Virus record (IMG/VR): IMGVR_UViG_3300027906_000035
Coordinates: 1 to 45,012 of that record
DNA from: a virus
DNA length: 45,012 nucleotides
Strand: one strand, 5' to 3'
Shown: piece after piece, positions 1 to 7,395 of the stretch
Numbering within the stretch: the first letter of the stretch is position 1
Layout of the letters: each line of letters opens with the position of its first letter
Notes under the pieces: generated by a model
Told to the model about the DNA's origin: nothing
The model's input: the letters and a program-made list of their open reading frames with translations, nothing else
Database searches by the model: none
Position numbers and translations under genes: made by a program

Positions 1-576
1 ACCTCAGCCAACAGTGGTGGATCTGGTGGTGGTGGATGTGATGGTCAGACAGCTGCTGGGGCTAGCTCAAAAAATGAGGAGGCTTTCGGATCTTTGGGTA
101 ACAGCGGAGGCGCTGGCTATAGAAGTGGAAACAATGCTGGCGGCGGCGGTGGCGGCGGAGCTGGAGCAGCTGGAAGTAATGGCGGAACGAATGGCTATTC
201 TGGCAATTCTGGAGGCGATGGTGGAAATGGTTTTGCAAGCAGTATAACTGGATCATCCGTTACTTACGCTGGCGGCGGTGGCGGCGGCTACTATTATGGT
301 TATAGTGGAGCTCAAGGCTCTGGTGGAACTGGAGGCGGTGGCGGTGGTAATGTAAACGGAACAGTAAACACTGGCGGCGGTGGCGGTGGTGGAACTGGAT
401 CATCTGGCGGTGGCGGAAGTGGTGGCTCTGGTATTGTTGTAGTAAAATATCCAGACACTTTAAATATCACAGTAGGAGGTAATTTAACAAGTAGCACCGA
501 CACCTCATCTGTTTCTGGATTTAAAATTACTACTTTTACAGCTGGAGAAGATACAATAAGCTGGGCATCAGCATAA
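1..576 (+). CDS. Glycine-rich tail fibre/adhesin C-terminus (5' partial)
   Basis: The frame is open from the first base, so the gene begins outside the window; 191 codons are visible. The visible part is mostly runs of Gly with Ser, Asn and Thr, followed by GSGIVVVKYPDT and a C-terminal segment with KITTFTAGEDTISW. Known: this arrangement, a glycine-rich region followed by G-S-G-I-V-[IV]-[VR]-[KR]-Y and a KITTFT-like ending, is common at the C-terminus of tail-fibre and adhesin proteins of marine phages. Inference: a receptor-contacting appendage of the virion. The gene is far more GC-rich than its neighbours because GGN codons dominate. The next gene starts 15 bases after the stop in the same direction. 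Confidence 0.75.
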   Translation, partial: TSANSGGSGGGGCDGQTAAGASSKNEEAFGSLGNSGGAGYRSGNNAGGGGGGGAGAAGSNGGTNGYSGNSGGDGGNGFASSITGSSVTYAGGGGGGYYYGYSGAQGSGGTGGGGGGNVNGTVNTGGGGGGGTGSSGGGGSGGSGIVVVKYPDTLNITVGGNLTSSTDTSSVSGFKITTFTAGEDTISWASA

Positions 577-591
577 TAAAAAAATATAGAT

Positions 592-978
592 ATGGGAAAT
601 TATGCTTTTTTAAATATAAAAAATGAAGTTATCAGAGTCATTACTGGTGTAGATGAAGGATCTCAAGGTAGAAGTATTGAGGAAATAGAAAACTCTTATG
701 GCTCTTTTAGTAAATTGAAATGTAAAAAAACCTCATACAATACTCATGGAGGGGTGCATACTTTAGGCGGAACTCCCTACAGAAAGAACTATGCTGGTAT
801 AGGTTATACTTATGATGAAAATAGAGATGCTTTTATTCCTCCAAAACCAGAGGGTTTAGATAGCTGGATACTAAATGAAAATTCATGTGTTTGGGAGGCA
901 CCTATTCCTTATCCAAGTGATGGAAAAAATTATTTATGGAATGAAGAGAACCAGCAGTGGGATCTAGTCTCTGAATAG
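592..978 (+). CDS. Tail-associated accessory protein of the marine/cyanophage type
   Basis: 128 aa. The C-terminal half carries GGTPYRKNYAGIGYTYD, RDAFIPPKP, SWILNENSCVWEAP and a final NYLWNEENQQW. I recognise this order of motifs (RKNYAGIGYTYD, FIPPKP, W-[IVT]-LNE-x-[ST]-C-x-WE) from small proteins among tail genes of T4-like cyanophages and many marine metagenomic phages. The role is unknown but the protein is thought to be virion-associated. The start is preceded by AAATATAGATATG, which recurs upstream of the gene at 19919. Its position right after the glycine-rich adhesin supports a tail or fibre accessory job. Confidence 0.7.
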   Translation: MGNYAFLNIKNEVIRVITGVDEGSQGRSIEEIENSYGSFSKLKCKKTSYNTHGGVHTLGGTPYRKNYAGIGYTYDENRDAFIPPKPEGLDSWILNENSCVWEAPIPYPSDGKNYLWNEENQQWDLVSE

Positions 979-1012
979 AAAGACTTTAAGTCAAACATTA
1001 AATTTAATTTAA

Positions 1013-1234
1013 ATGAATAATTACATAAGAAAAATATCAGTTGGTTCTGACTATAAGAATGCTATGCATTACATAGTTGGACAGGAGGTTCTTGGAGGAT
1101 CTTACCTAATAGACAGTATTAATTTTGAAGAAAAAGGGTATTCTGTTTGGGTTAAAAAAAACGGAGAGGTTGTTAAATGGAAAGAAGTCACAAACACCCC
1201 TGTTATGGTTGAGTATAATCTAAACGCTATATGA
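1013..1234 (+). CDS. Hypothetical protein, 73 aa
   Basis: I do not recognise this protein. It is small, soluble and mixed alpha/beta, beginning MNNYIRKISVGSDY, with a VWVKKNGEVVKWKEV hairpin-like stretch and no Cys or membrane segment. The ATG follows an A/T-only leader (TTTAATTTAAATG), the usual Bacteroidota pattern. Its stop overlaps the start of the next gene by four bases (ATGA), which suggests translational coupling and that both are real. Confidence 0.6.
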   Translation: MNNYIRKISVGSDYKNAMHYIVGQEVLGGSYLIDSINFEEKGYSVWVKKNGEVVKWKEVTNTPVMVEYNLNAI

Positions 1235-1776
1235 TCCCTAGGAATAAGTATTTAATTACTCCCCACGGGAAAGAATACAAAAACACAAAAAATATTGACG
1301 GGCATTCTTTAATAGTTAACACATCTATAGAGAATGTAAAATATGTTAATAGAGTTGGACTTATTATATCAGCCCCTAAAGATTCTGAAATTCCTAACGG
1401 AAGCCTTGTTGTTGTTCATCATAACGTTTTCAGAACTTACCTGGACATGAAGGGAAGACAAAGGAAAAGTAATGAGTACTTTAGAGATGAAAAATATTTA
1501 GTTGGCTCAGAAAGAATATATATGTATAATGATGGAGAAGGTTGGAAGTGCACTGAAGGATATGTTTTTGTTTCTCCTTATGATTATATTCAAAATGATC
1601 GTATATATCAATCAAATGAAAAAGAAGAAGAGCATATGGGACTTATAAGGCACAGCTCTTTGTTTCCAAAAGGAACTCGCGTTGGATTTACTAAAAACTC
1701 TGAATATGAGTTTGAATTGGGTGGAGAAAAAATGTATAGGATGAAACTTAGTGATATTTGTGTTAAATTTACATAA
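1231..1776 (+). CDS. Possible GroES-like co-chaperonin or unknown protein
   Basis: 181 aa. The central part (RVGLIISAPKDSEIPNGSLVVVHHN, quoted in pieces: RVGLIISAP, IPNGSLVVVHHN) and the C-terminal part (GTRVGFTKNSEYEF, then GGEKMYRMKLSDICV) have the spacing of the GroES/Cpn10 beta-barrel: a strand entering G-x-x-V-x-F, an acidic stretch, then a [EG]-x-x-[YL]-x-[ML]-x-x-[SE]-D-I strand. Known: several phages encode divergent GroES substitutes (T4 gp31, CocO) to help fold their coat protein. Inference only; no mobile-loop motif is clear and the protein is longer than GroES (about 97 aa). It overlaps the previous gene by ATGA and is followed at once by a tiny basic gene. It could equally be an unrelated beta-rich structural protein. 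Confidence 0.5.
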   Translation: MIPRNKYLITPHGKEYKNTKNIDGHSLIVNTSIENVKYVNRVGLIISAPKDSEIPNGSLVVVHHNVFRTYLDMKGRQRKSNEYFRDEKYLVGSERIYMYNDGEGWKCTEGYVFVSPYDYIQNDRIYQSNEKEEEHMGLIRHSSLFPKGTRVGFTKNSEYEFELGGEKMYRMKLSDICVKFT

Positions 1777-1869
1777 ATGGGAAAGTCTCTAAACAGAAAA
1801 GGCAAGTACAGCCACTGTACAAGGGCTCAAAAAAAGGGAAAAAATAAACCAGCAAAAAAAAATAAGTAA
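1777..1869 (+). CDS. Lys-rich micro-protein, 30 aa
   Basis: A 30-codon frame that starts directly after the stop of the upstream gene (TAA-ATG) and whose own stop overlaps the next start (TAATG). The product is strongly basic: MGKSLNRKGKYSHC, then lysine-rich repeats to KPAKKNK. The perfect butt-joining on both sides is the main reason to think it is translated; otherwise an unexplained 93-base gap would sit in a gene string that has none. Function unknown; a nucleic-acid-binding or packaging accessory role is only a guess from charge. Confidence 0.5.
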   Translation: MGKSLNRKGKYSHCTRAQKKGKNKPAKKNK

Positions 1870-2120
1870 TGCCGGACGCATTTTTAAAGAACAACCTATC
1901 AATAGTGATATCGTTTGTTGTTGCTGTATTTACAGCGGGGGGAATATTTGCAGAGTTTACGGCATTAAAAGATGAAATATTTTTAGTCCACGACAGGTTA
2001 GACGAAAAGATTGTTTTTATAAATAAGCTTGAGGAAAGAATACTAACTATAGAAAAACAAGTTGAATACGAAAGAGGGTTGCTTGAAGCAATGTCAAAAT
2101 CTAATGTAAAAAATGAGTAA
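1869..2120 (+). CDS. Small inner-membrane protein with coiled coil (i-spanin- or holin-like)
   Basis: 83 aa. Residues about 9-28 (LSIVISFVVAVFTAGGIFA) form one transmembrane segment; residues about 32-75 are a charged heptad-like helix (KDEIFLVHDRLDEKI, KLEERILTIEKQVEYE). Known: one N-terminal membrane anchor plus a periplasmic coiled coil is the layout of Rz-type i-spanins, and single-pass holins can look similar. The context fits lysis: an Rz1-like lipoprotein gene begins 113 bases downstream. The start overlaps the preceding stop (TAATG) and the stop overlaps the next start (ATGAGTAA). No endolysin gene is visible in the window. Confidence 0.6.
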   Translation: MPDAFLKNNLSIVISFVVAVFTAGGIFAEFTALKDEIFLVHDRLDEKIVFINKLEERILTIEKQVEYERGLLEAMSKSNVKNE

Positions 2121-2361
2121 GAAAACAGAAGTTACTGTAAAGTCAAATGGCTTAAGAAATGAATTAAAAGAGATACGGAAAAGTATCGACAAACTAACTG
2201 AAGTATTGCTACTTCAACAAACAAACAAACAGAATGAAAACATTAAAAAAAACGCTACTGGCGAGTATTGGGGCGATTCTATTGACGGGATGTACTTCAC
2301 AACTTCAAGTACAGAAGAAAAGACAGGCCTTCAGGGCAAAAACATATCAAAAGATAATTGA
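2113..2361 (+). CDS. Small coiled-coil protein overlapping the lipoprotein gene
   Basis: 82 aa. The N-terminal half (RNELKEIRKSIDKLTEVLLLQQ) is a strong amphipathic helix; the C-terminal half is polar and Ser/Thr-rich. It overlaps the upstream gene by eight bases and the last 128 bases overlap, in another frame, the lipoprotein gene that starts at 2234. No membrane segment. The N-terminal half looks like a real protein; the C-terminal half may simply be what the lipoprotein gene imposes. Function unknown, plausibly part of the lysis set. Confidence 0.5.
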   Translation: MSKKTEVTVKSNGLRNELKEIRKSIDKLTEVLLLQQTNKQNENIKKNATGEYWGDSIDGMYFTTSSTEEKTGLQGKNISKDN

Positions 2362-2470
2362 CAGTGTTTCTATTGAAAATCCAAATCAAATAAAACTAGC
2401 CCAAATGTTGTGGCATAAAAGAATTAGAAGTGGAAACAAAAGTTATAGATACAATACAAAAAGTAATTAG
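2234..2470 (+). CDS. Rz1-like outer-membrane lipoprotein (o-spanin candidate)
   Basis: 78 aa with a textbook lipoprotein signal: basic MKTLKK, hydrophobic LLASIGAI, then lipobox L17-T18-G19-C20, leaving a mature part of 59 aa that is basic and helical. Known: o-spanins (Rz1) are short lipoproteins whose genes are often nested out of frame in the neighbouring gene; they bridge to an i-spanin to fuse the membranes at the last step of lysis of Gram-negative hosts. Here 128 bases overlap the gene at 2113 and 41 bases overlap the next gene. The likely partner is the membrane coiled-coil protein at 1869-2120. Inference from signal and architecture; no sequence family recognised. Confidence 0.6.
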   Translation: MKTLKKTLLASIGAILLTGCTSQLQVQKKRQAFRAKTYQKIIDSVSIENPNQIKLAQMLWHKRIRSGNKSYRYNTKSN

Positions 2471-2732
2471 TGCTGGAGAAAAAGCTGTTCAAGAGCTTGT
2501 AAAGGTTGCTGAAGAAGAAATTATTACTGGACACCCAGATGATGATCTGGCTGCTGACAGGCTTAAAAATGCAGCAGCAACAAAAAAGTTAGCAATATTT
2601 GATGCTTTTGAAATACTTCAAAGAATAGAGACTGAAAGAGAAAAATTAAATGGCACGAACGAATCTGAAAAAAGTTCAGGAAAAGATAAAGGATTCCAAA
2701 GCTTCGCAGAAACTAGAGGCAGGAAGTCTTAG
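2430..2732 (+). CDS. Putative terminase small subunit
   Basis: 100 aa, helical: VIDTIQKVISAGEKAVQELV, then an acidic HPDDDLAADRLKNAAATKKLAIFDAFEIL helix pair (quoted segments HPDDDLAADRLKNAA and KKLAIFDAFEILQRI). It lies directly upstream of the large terminase and overlaps it by 83 bases. Proteins with this IQKVIxAGEKAVQEL...DDDLAADKLKNAAATKK pattern sit before terminase genes in marine Bacteroidota phages, which makes small terminase the natural guess, but no helix-turn-helix is obvious. The start is GTG (GAAGTGGAA); no in-frame ATG lies nearby, and the start could be further in. The C-terminal 28 residues are read out of frame with the terminase and look non-conserved. Confidence 0.55.
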   Translation: METKVIDTIQKVISAGEKAVQELVKVAEEEIITGHPDDDLAADRLKNAAATKKLAIFDAFEILQRIETEREKLNGTNESEKSSGKDKGFQSFAETRGRKS

Positions 2733-4929
2733 TCTTTACAGGGTTGTGCAGGATGATATAAAACAGTCTGTACGGAAAAAGAAAAATAAATTAAAATCCT
2801 GGAAGTATGGTTATGACAAAGACTATGATATAATCATTATATCAAAAGACGGAACTTTAGGTGATATTGTAGAAATACAGAATTTAAAAATTGGACTACC
2901 TTTGCAGCCAAAATCTGTATACTCTAAAAGCAATGAAAAACAATATCAATACTGGGAGCCTTCAGAATATCCAAAAGAACTTAAAAAAATTAAAAGTATA
3001 TTTCAATGGAATGATTATCCTTCTGACTTTAAACAATCTTGGATATCATATATTGAAACGGAATTTGAAAGAAGAGAGAATGGATTTTGGTTTAAAAATA
3101 ATGGGCTGTCTACTTATATTACTGGGTCTCACTACATGTATCTCCAATGGACCAAGATTGATGTTGGGCACCCAGAGTTTAGGGAATCAAACAGACTATT
3201 CTACATATTCTGGGAAGCTTGCAAGGCAGACATTAGGTGTTTTGGAATGTGCTACCTCAAAAATAGACGGAGTGGATTTAGCTTTATGTCGTCATCAGAA
3301 ACTGTTAATCAAGCGACAATTACTTCCGACGCAAGATTTGGAATTTTATCAAAAACAGGTTCAGATGCTAAAAAAATGTTCACAGATAAAGTCGTTCCAA
3401 TATCTACAAACTATCCCTTTTTCTTCAAGCCTATACAAGACGGGATGGATCGGCCAAAAACAGAACTCGCCTATAGAGTGCCAGCATCAAAACTCACAAG
3501 GAAGTCTATTGAGCAAGCAAATACAGAAGAGCTTACAGGGCTTGACACCACTATCGACTGGAGAAACACAGGGGATAACTCTTACGATGGAGAAAAACTC
3601 AGACTTCTTGTCCATGATGAATCTGGAAAGTGGGAAAGACCTGATAATATCCTCAACAACTGGCGCGTCACTAAAACTACATTGCGATTAGGCAGGAAAG
3701 TTATTGGAAAATGTATGATGGGATCAACATCAAACGCATTAGATAAAGGGGGAGATAATTTTAAAAAACTTTACAGGGCCTCTGATGTTTTAGAAAGAAA
3801 TTCTAATGGTCAAACAAAGAGCGGAATATACAGTTTGTTTATTCCTATGGAGTGGAACATGGAGGGGTTTATAGACAAACATGGTCATCCTGTATTTAAC
3901 ACGCCAGAATCTGTCGTAGAAGGAATTGACGGAATGGATATAGATATAGGAGTTATTGACTACTGGAACAATGAGGTTGAGTCTTTAAAAAACGACTCAG
4001 ACGCTTTAAATGAATTTTATAGACAGTTTCCAAGAACAGAAAACCATGCTTTTAGGGATGAATCTAAGAACACGCTATATAATCTAAGCAAAATATATGA
4101 GCAAATAGACTATAACGATGGATTGGAAGCACAAAGAGTTTTACAAAGGGGTAATTTTTCTTGGGCTAACGGTAAAAAAGACACAGAGGTTGTTTGGTCT
4201 CCAAATCCAAAAGGAAAATTTTATGTTACATGGATCCCTCCTATTGAGTTAAGAAATAGATTAATAAACAAAAATGGAATAAAGTATCCAGGAAACGAAC
4301 ACATAGGGGCTTTTGGATGTGATAGTTATGACATATCTGGAACCGTAGGAGGTGGAGGGTCTAATGGCTCTCTTCATGGAATAACTAAAATAAACTTTGA
4401 AGCCCCATCTAATTTGTTTTTTTTAGAATACATAAGTAGACCTCAAACTGCTGAAATATTCTATGAAGATGTTCTGATGGCTTGTGTTTTTTATGGAATG
4501 CCAGTGCTTGCTGAGAATAATAAGCCAAGACTTCTTTATCATTTAAAAAACAGAGGATACAGGGGGTTTAGTTTATCAAGACCAGACAAACATAAAAACG
4601 ATTTATCTAAGGCAGAAAAAGAACTTGGAGGGATCCCATCCTCTTCGGCAGTAATATCAATTCATGCTGAGGCAATAGAATCTTATATTGAGGAGAATGT
4701 TGGTATGCTTGATTCGGGCTCTGGTAATATGTACTTTACAAGGACACTTTTAGATTGGGCAAACTACGATATAAACAACAGAACAAAGTTTGATGCTACA
4801 GTAAGCTCTGGATTTGCACTTATGGCAAATAACAAATATGTTAGCAAACCGAAGAAAAATGTTAAAGAAATAAATGTTACCTTTGCAAGGTACAATAATG
4901 GTGGAATAACAAGTACAATATTGAGATAA
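2650..4929 (+). CDS. terL: Terminase large subunit (DNA-packaging ATPase/nuclease)
   Basis: 759 aa. It cuts concatemeric DNA and pumps it into the procapsid. ATPase half: a deviant Walker A N205-R-R-S-G-F-S211 after a hydrophobic strand (RCFGMCYLK), and Walker B LRLLVHDE with D323 and catalytic E324. Nuclease half (RNase H fold): first metal-binding aspartate in IGAFGCDSYD (D558) and a late aspartate in RTKFDATVSSGFAL (D715). The RRSGFS form of Walker A, lacking the usual terminal GK[ST], is known from terminases of several podovirus lineages. The start follows AAATTAAATGG, an A/T leader typical of this genome; the upstream gene overlaps by 83 bases. The portal gene begins seven bases after the stop. 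Confidence 0.93.
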   Translation: MARTNLKKVQEKIKDSKASQKLEAGSLSLYRVVQDDIKQSVRKKKNKLKSWKYGYDKDYDIIIISKDGTLGDIVEIQNLKIGLPLQPKSVYSKSNEKQYQYWEPSEYPKELKKIKSIFQWNDYPSDFKQSWISYIETEFERRENGFWFKNNGLSTYITGSHYMYLQWTKIDVGHPEFRESNRLFYIFWEACKADIRCFGMCYLKNRRSGFSFMSSSETVNQATITSDARFGILSKTGSDAKKMFTDKVVPISTNYPFFFKPIQDGMDRPKTELAYRVPASKLTRKSIEQANTEELTGLDTTIDWRNTGDNSYDGEKLRLLVHDESGKWERPDNILNNWRVTKTTLRLGRKVIGKCMMGSTSNALDKGGDNFKKLYRASDVLERNSNGQTKSGIYSLFIPMEWNMEGFIDKHGHPVFNTPESVVEGIDGMDIDIGVIDYWNNEVESLKNDSDALNEFYRQFPRTENHAFRDESKNTLYNLSKIYEQIDYNDGLEAQRVLQRGNFSWANGKKDTEVVWSPNPKGKFYVTWIPPIELRNRLINKNGIKYPGNEHIGAFGCDSYDISGTVGGGGSNGSLHGITKINFEAPSNLFFLEYISRPQTAEIFYEDVLMACVFYGMPVLAENNKPRLLYHLKNRGYRGFSLSRPDKHKNDLSKAEKELGGIPSSSAVISIHAEAIESYIEENVGMLDSGSGNMYFTRTLLDWANYDINNRTKFDATVSSGFALMANNKYVSKPKKNVKEINVTFARYNNGGITSTILR

Positions 4930-4936
4930 AAAATAT

Positions 4937-7339
4937 ATGAACGGAGTCCAAACAAGGAATGTTATTGGCTTTCCAGATCAACTTGCTTCTGATTCAAAAA
5001 AAGGATCTAAAGAGTATGGGTTGGTCGTAGCTCGAGCAATAGAGTCCGAGTGGTTTAGAAAAGAAAGTGGTACTTCAAGGTTTTACAATAATAGAGACAC
5101 TTACCATAAGCTAAGGACTTATGCTATGGGAGAGCAGTCAGTTCAGAAGTACAAGGATGAGCTTGCTATAAATGGGGACATATCATATCTAAATTTAGAC
5201 TGGACACCAGTTCCGGTAATACCAAAGTTTGTAGATATAGTGGTTAATGGAATGCAGAATAGACTGTATGACGTTATGGTTGATGCTGTTGATTCAATAT
5301 CGTCTAATAAAAAAGCCATGTATAAGTTAAAGCTACAGGCTGAAATGAGGAATAAGAATGACTTAATAGAAATGCAGGAGATCACTGGAAAAGATATGTT
5401 TGATCAAGATCCAACAACGCTCCCTCAAAGTCCTGACGAACTAGAGTTGCAAATGCAACTAAACTACAAAGATGACATAGAAATTGCTCAAGAAAAGGCT
5501 ATTGAAAACGTCTTAAGAATGAATAATTATGAGCAAATAAGAAACAAGATTGATGAAGATCAGACTACATTAGGAATATCTTCTGTAAAGCATTCTTTTA
5601 ATACTCATGATGGAATAAAAGTTGAATATGTAGATCCAGCAAACTTAATATGGAGCCCTACTGAAGATCAAGATTTTGAAGATTGTTATTATTTTGGAGA
5701 AGTCAAAAACGTAAATATAACAGAATTAAAAAAGATAGATTCTTCTTTGAGTCAAGAGGACATAAAAGAAATATCAAAGATGTCTTCTAAGTGGGACGCT
5801 TATCAGGGAATACGAGGCGGATATAAGACAGACAATTTTGATCATAACACAGCAACATTGTTATATTTCTGTTATAAAACGGATAAGAATATCGTATATA
5901 AAAAGAAAAAAACAGCTCAAGGAGGAGAAAAGGTACTTAAAAAAGACGATCAATTCAACCCACCAAAAACAGAGAAGGCTAGATTTGAAAAACTTTCTAA
6001 AAGAATTGACGTATGGTACGAAGGTGTACTTGTTCTAGGAACAAATTACATTCTAAAATGGGACCTAATGAAGAACATGGTTCGCCCAAAGTCCTCAATG
6101 AGCAGATCGGTAGCACCTTATATTGTAAGTGCTCCAAAAATGTACAGGGGTCAAGTGGACTCTCTGGTAAAAAGAATGATCCCATTTGCGGATCAGATAC
6201 AGCTAATACATCTTAAGCTTCAGCAGGTTACAGCAAAAATGATTCCTGATGGAGTATATATGGATATTGATGGATTAAGCTCAATTAATTTGGGTAACGG
6301 TGCGATGTATACCCCACAAGAGGCTTTAAATTTATATTTTCAAACCGGATCTGTAATAGGAAGATCATTTACTGAAGAGGGAGAGTTTAACCATGGTAAG
6401 ATGCCAATTCAAGAGCTAACTTCTTCTGGTGCAAACGCAAAAATATCTTCTTTAATAAACATGTATAATTACAATTTAGGAATGATTAGATCTGCAACTG
6501 GCTTAAACGAGGCAAGAGATGGATCTACACCAGATTCAAACTCTTTGGTTGGTGTGCAAAAAATAGCAGCATTAAATTCTAATACAGCTACAAGACACAT
6601 TTTAAAATCAGGTATAAATATAACAAGAAGAGTTGCTGAAGGAGTAACCTACAGAATGTCTGATGTACTAGAATTTTCTGAGTTTAAAGAAGATTTTGCT
6701 AAGTCAATTGGAAGATATAGTATGGAAATACTAAAAGAAATAAAAGATCTTCACCTTCATGATTTTGGCGTTTACATAGAATTACATCCAGACGAAGAAG
6801 AAAGAGCTGTTTTAGAACAACATATAAATACATCTTTATCTCAAGGAAAAATAGACATAGATGATGCTATTGACATTAGAAATGTTCGAAACGTAAAAAT
6901 AGCCTCTCAACTACTTAAGGTTAGAAAAAAATCAAAGGAAAAGGAAGATCAAAAAAGACAACAAGATAATATTCAACAACAAGCAAAAGCAAATCAAGAT
7001 TCTGCAATGGCCGCTGAACAAGCAAAGCAGCAGAGAGAAATGGCTAAAAAGCAAGCCGACATGGAGCTTATGAAGATGGAGTCAGATTTAAAAATGTTGG
7101 AGATGGATAAAGAGTTTTCCTTGAAACTCAGGTTAATTCAAGAACAAAAGTCTTTGGATGCGAATATTCAAGGAATGCAGGTTGAAACACAATTAACTAA
7201 AGAAAAGTATAAAGAAGACAGAAAAGACAAGAGGACAGCGAAACAAGCATCTCAACAGTCAAAACTCATACAGCAAAGACAACAAGACTTAGACCCTATA
7301 GATTTTGACGGTCAAGACTCGTTAAGTGCTGGTTATTAG
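4937..7339 (+). CDS. Portal protein
   Basis: 800 aa. It should form the dodecameric ring at the capsid vertex through which DNA passes. The evidence is position directly after the large terminase, size within the podovirus range (about 500-800 aa), and the pattern of the family: an N-terminal YHKLRTYAMGEQSVQKYKDE region, a central VEYVDPANLIWSP segment, then long helices around residues 420-560 (IQLIHLKLQQV, MIRSATGLNEARDG). The last 150 residues are a Gln/Lys/Met-rich coiled coil (KQQREMAKKQADMELMKM), which resembles the barrel helix and tail extension of P22-type portals. The stretch SATGLNEARDGSTPDSNS is also seen in portals of other Bacteroidota podoviruses. Confidence is high from synteny and moderate from sequence alone. 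Confidence 0.85.
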   Translation: MNGVQTRNVIGFPDQLASDSKKGSKEYGLVVARAIESEWFRKESGTSRFYNNRDTYHKLRTYAMGEQSVQKYKDELAINGDISYLNLDWTPVPVIPKFVDIVVNGMQNRLYDVMVDAVDSISSNKKAMYKLKLQAEMRNKNDLIEMQEITGKDMFDQDPTTLPQSPDELELQMQLNYKDDIEIAQEKAIENVLRMNNYEQIRNKIDEDQTTLGISSVKHSFNTHDGIKVEYVDPANLIWSPTEDQDFEDCYYFGEVKNVNITELKKIDSSLSQEDIKEISKMSSKWDAYQGIRGGYKTDNFDHNTATLLYFCYKTDKNIVYKKKKTAQGGEKVLKKDDQFNPPKTEKARFEKLSKRIDVWYEGVLVLGTNYILKWDLMKNMVRPKSSMSRSVAPYIVSAPKMYRGQVDSLVKRMIPFADQIQLIHLKLQQVTAKMIPDGVYMDIDGLSSINLGNGAMYTPQEALNLYFQTGSVIGRSFTEEGEFNHGKMPIQELTSSGANAKISSLINMYNYNLGMIRSATGLNEARDGSTPDSNSLVGVQKIAALNSNTATRHILKSGINITRRVAEGVTYRMSDVLEFSEFKEDFAKSIGRYSMEILKEIKDLHLHDFGVYIELHPDEEERAVLEQHINTSLSQGKIDIDDAIDIRNVRNVKIASQLLKVRKKSKEKEDQKRQQDNIQQQAKANQDSAMAAEQAKQQREMAKKQADMELMKMESDLKMLEMDKEFSLKLRLIQEQKSLDANIQGMQVETQLTKEKYKEDRKDKRTAKQASQQSKLIQQRQQDLDPIDFDGQDSLSAGY

Positions 7340-7357
7340 GCTTTTAATAAGGCTTAA

Positions 7358-7373
7358 TATATTTGTAATTTTG
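7358..7373 (+). promoter_or_regulatory. Candidate Bacteroidota promoter -7 elements before scaffold/coat genes
   Basis: Two consecutive matches to TAnnTTTG occur in the 56-base gap between portal and scaffold: TATATTTG at 7358-7365 and TAATTTTG at 7366-7373. The scaffold ATG is 22 bases further on, after AAATTTAAATATA. Known: the primary sigma factor of Bacteroidota uses TAnnTTTG instead of TATAAT. A dedicated promoter here would boost scaffold and major coat protein, which are needed in large amounts. No clear -33 TTG is visible. Confidence 0.45.
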
Positions 7374-7395
7374 TAATAAATTAAATTTAAATATA

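Noticed and set aside
14-503. Alternative frames (Val/Leu/Met/Ala-rich rightward, Pro-rich leftward) in the first 500 bases
   Set aside because: They are shadows of the glycine-rich adhesin; GGN repeats keep other frames open. Only the glycine frame continues into a recognisable C-terminus.
2891-3691. 266-codon rightward frame inside the terminase gene
   Set aside because: Out of frame with a fully motif-supported terminase and without recognisable features.
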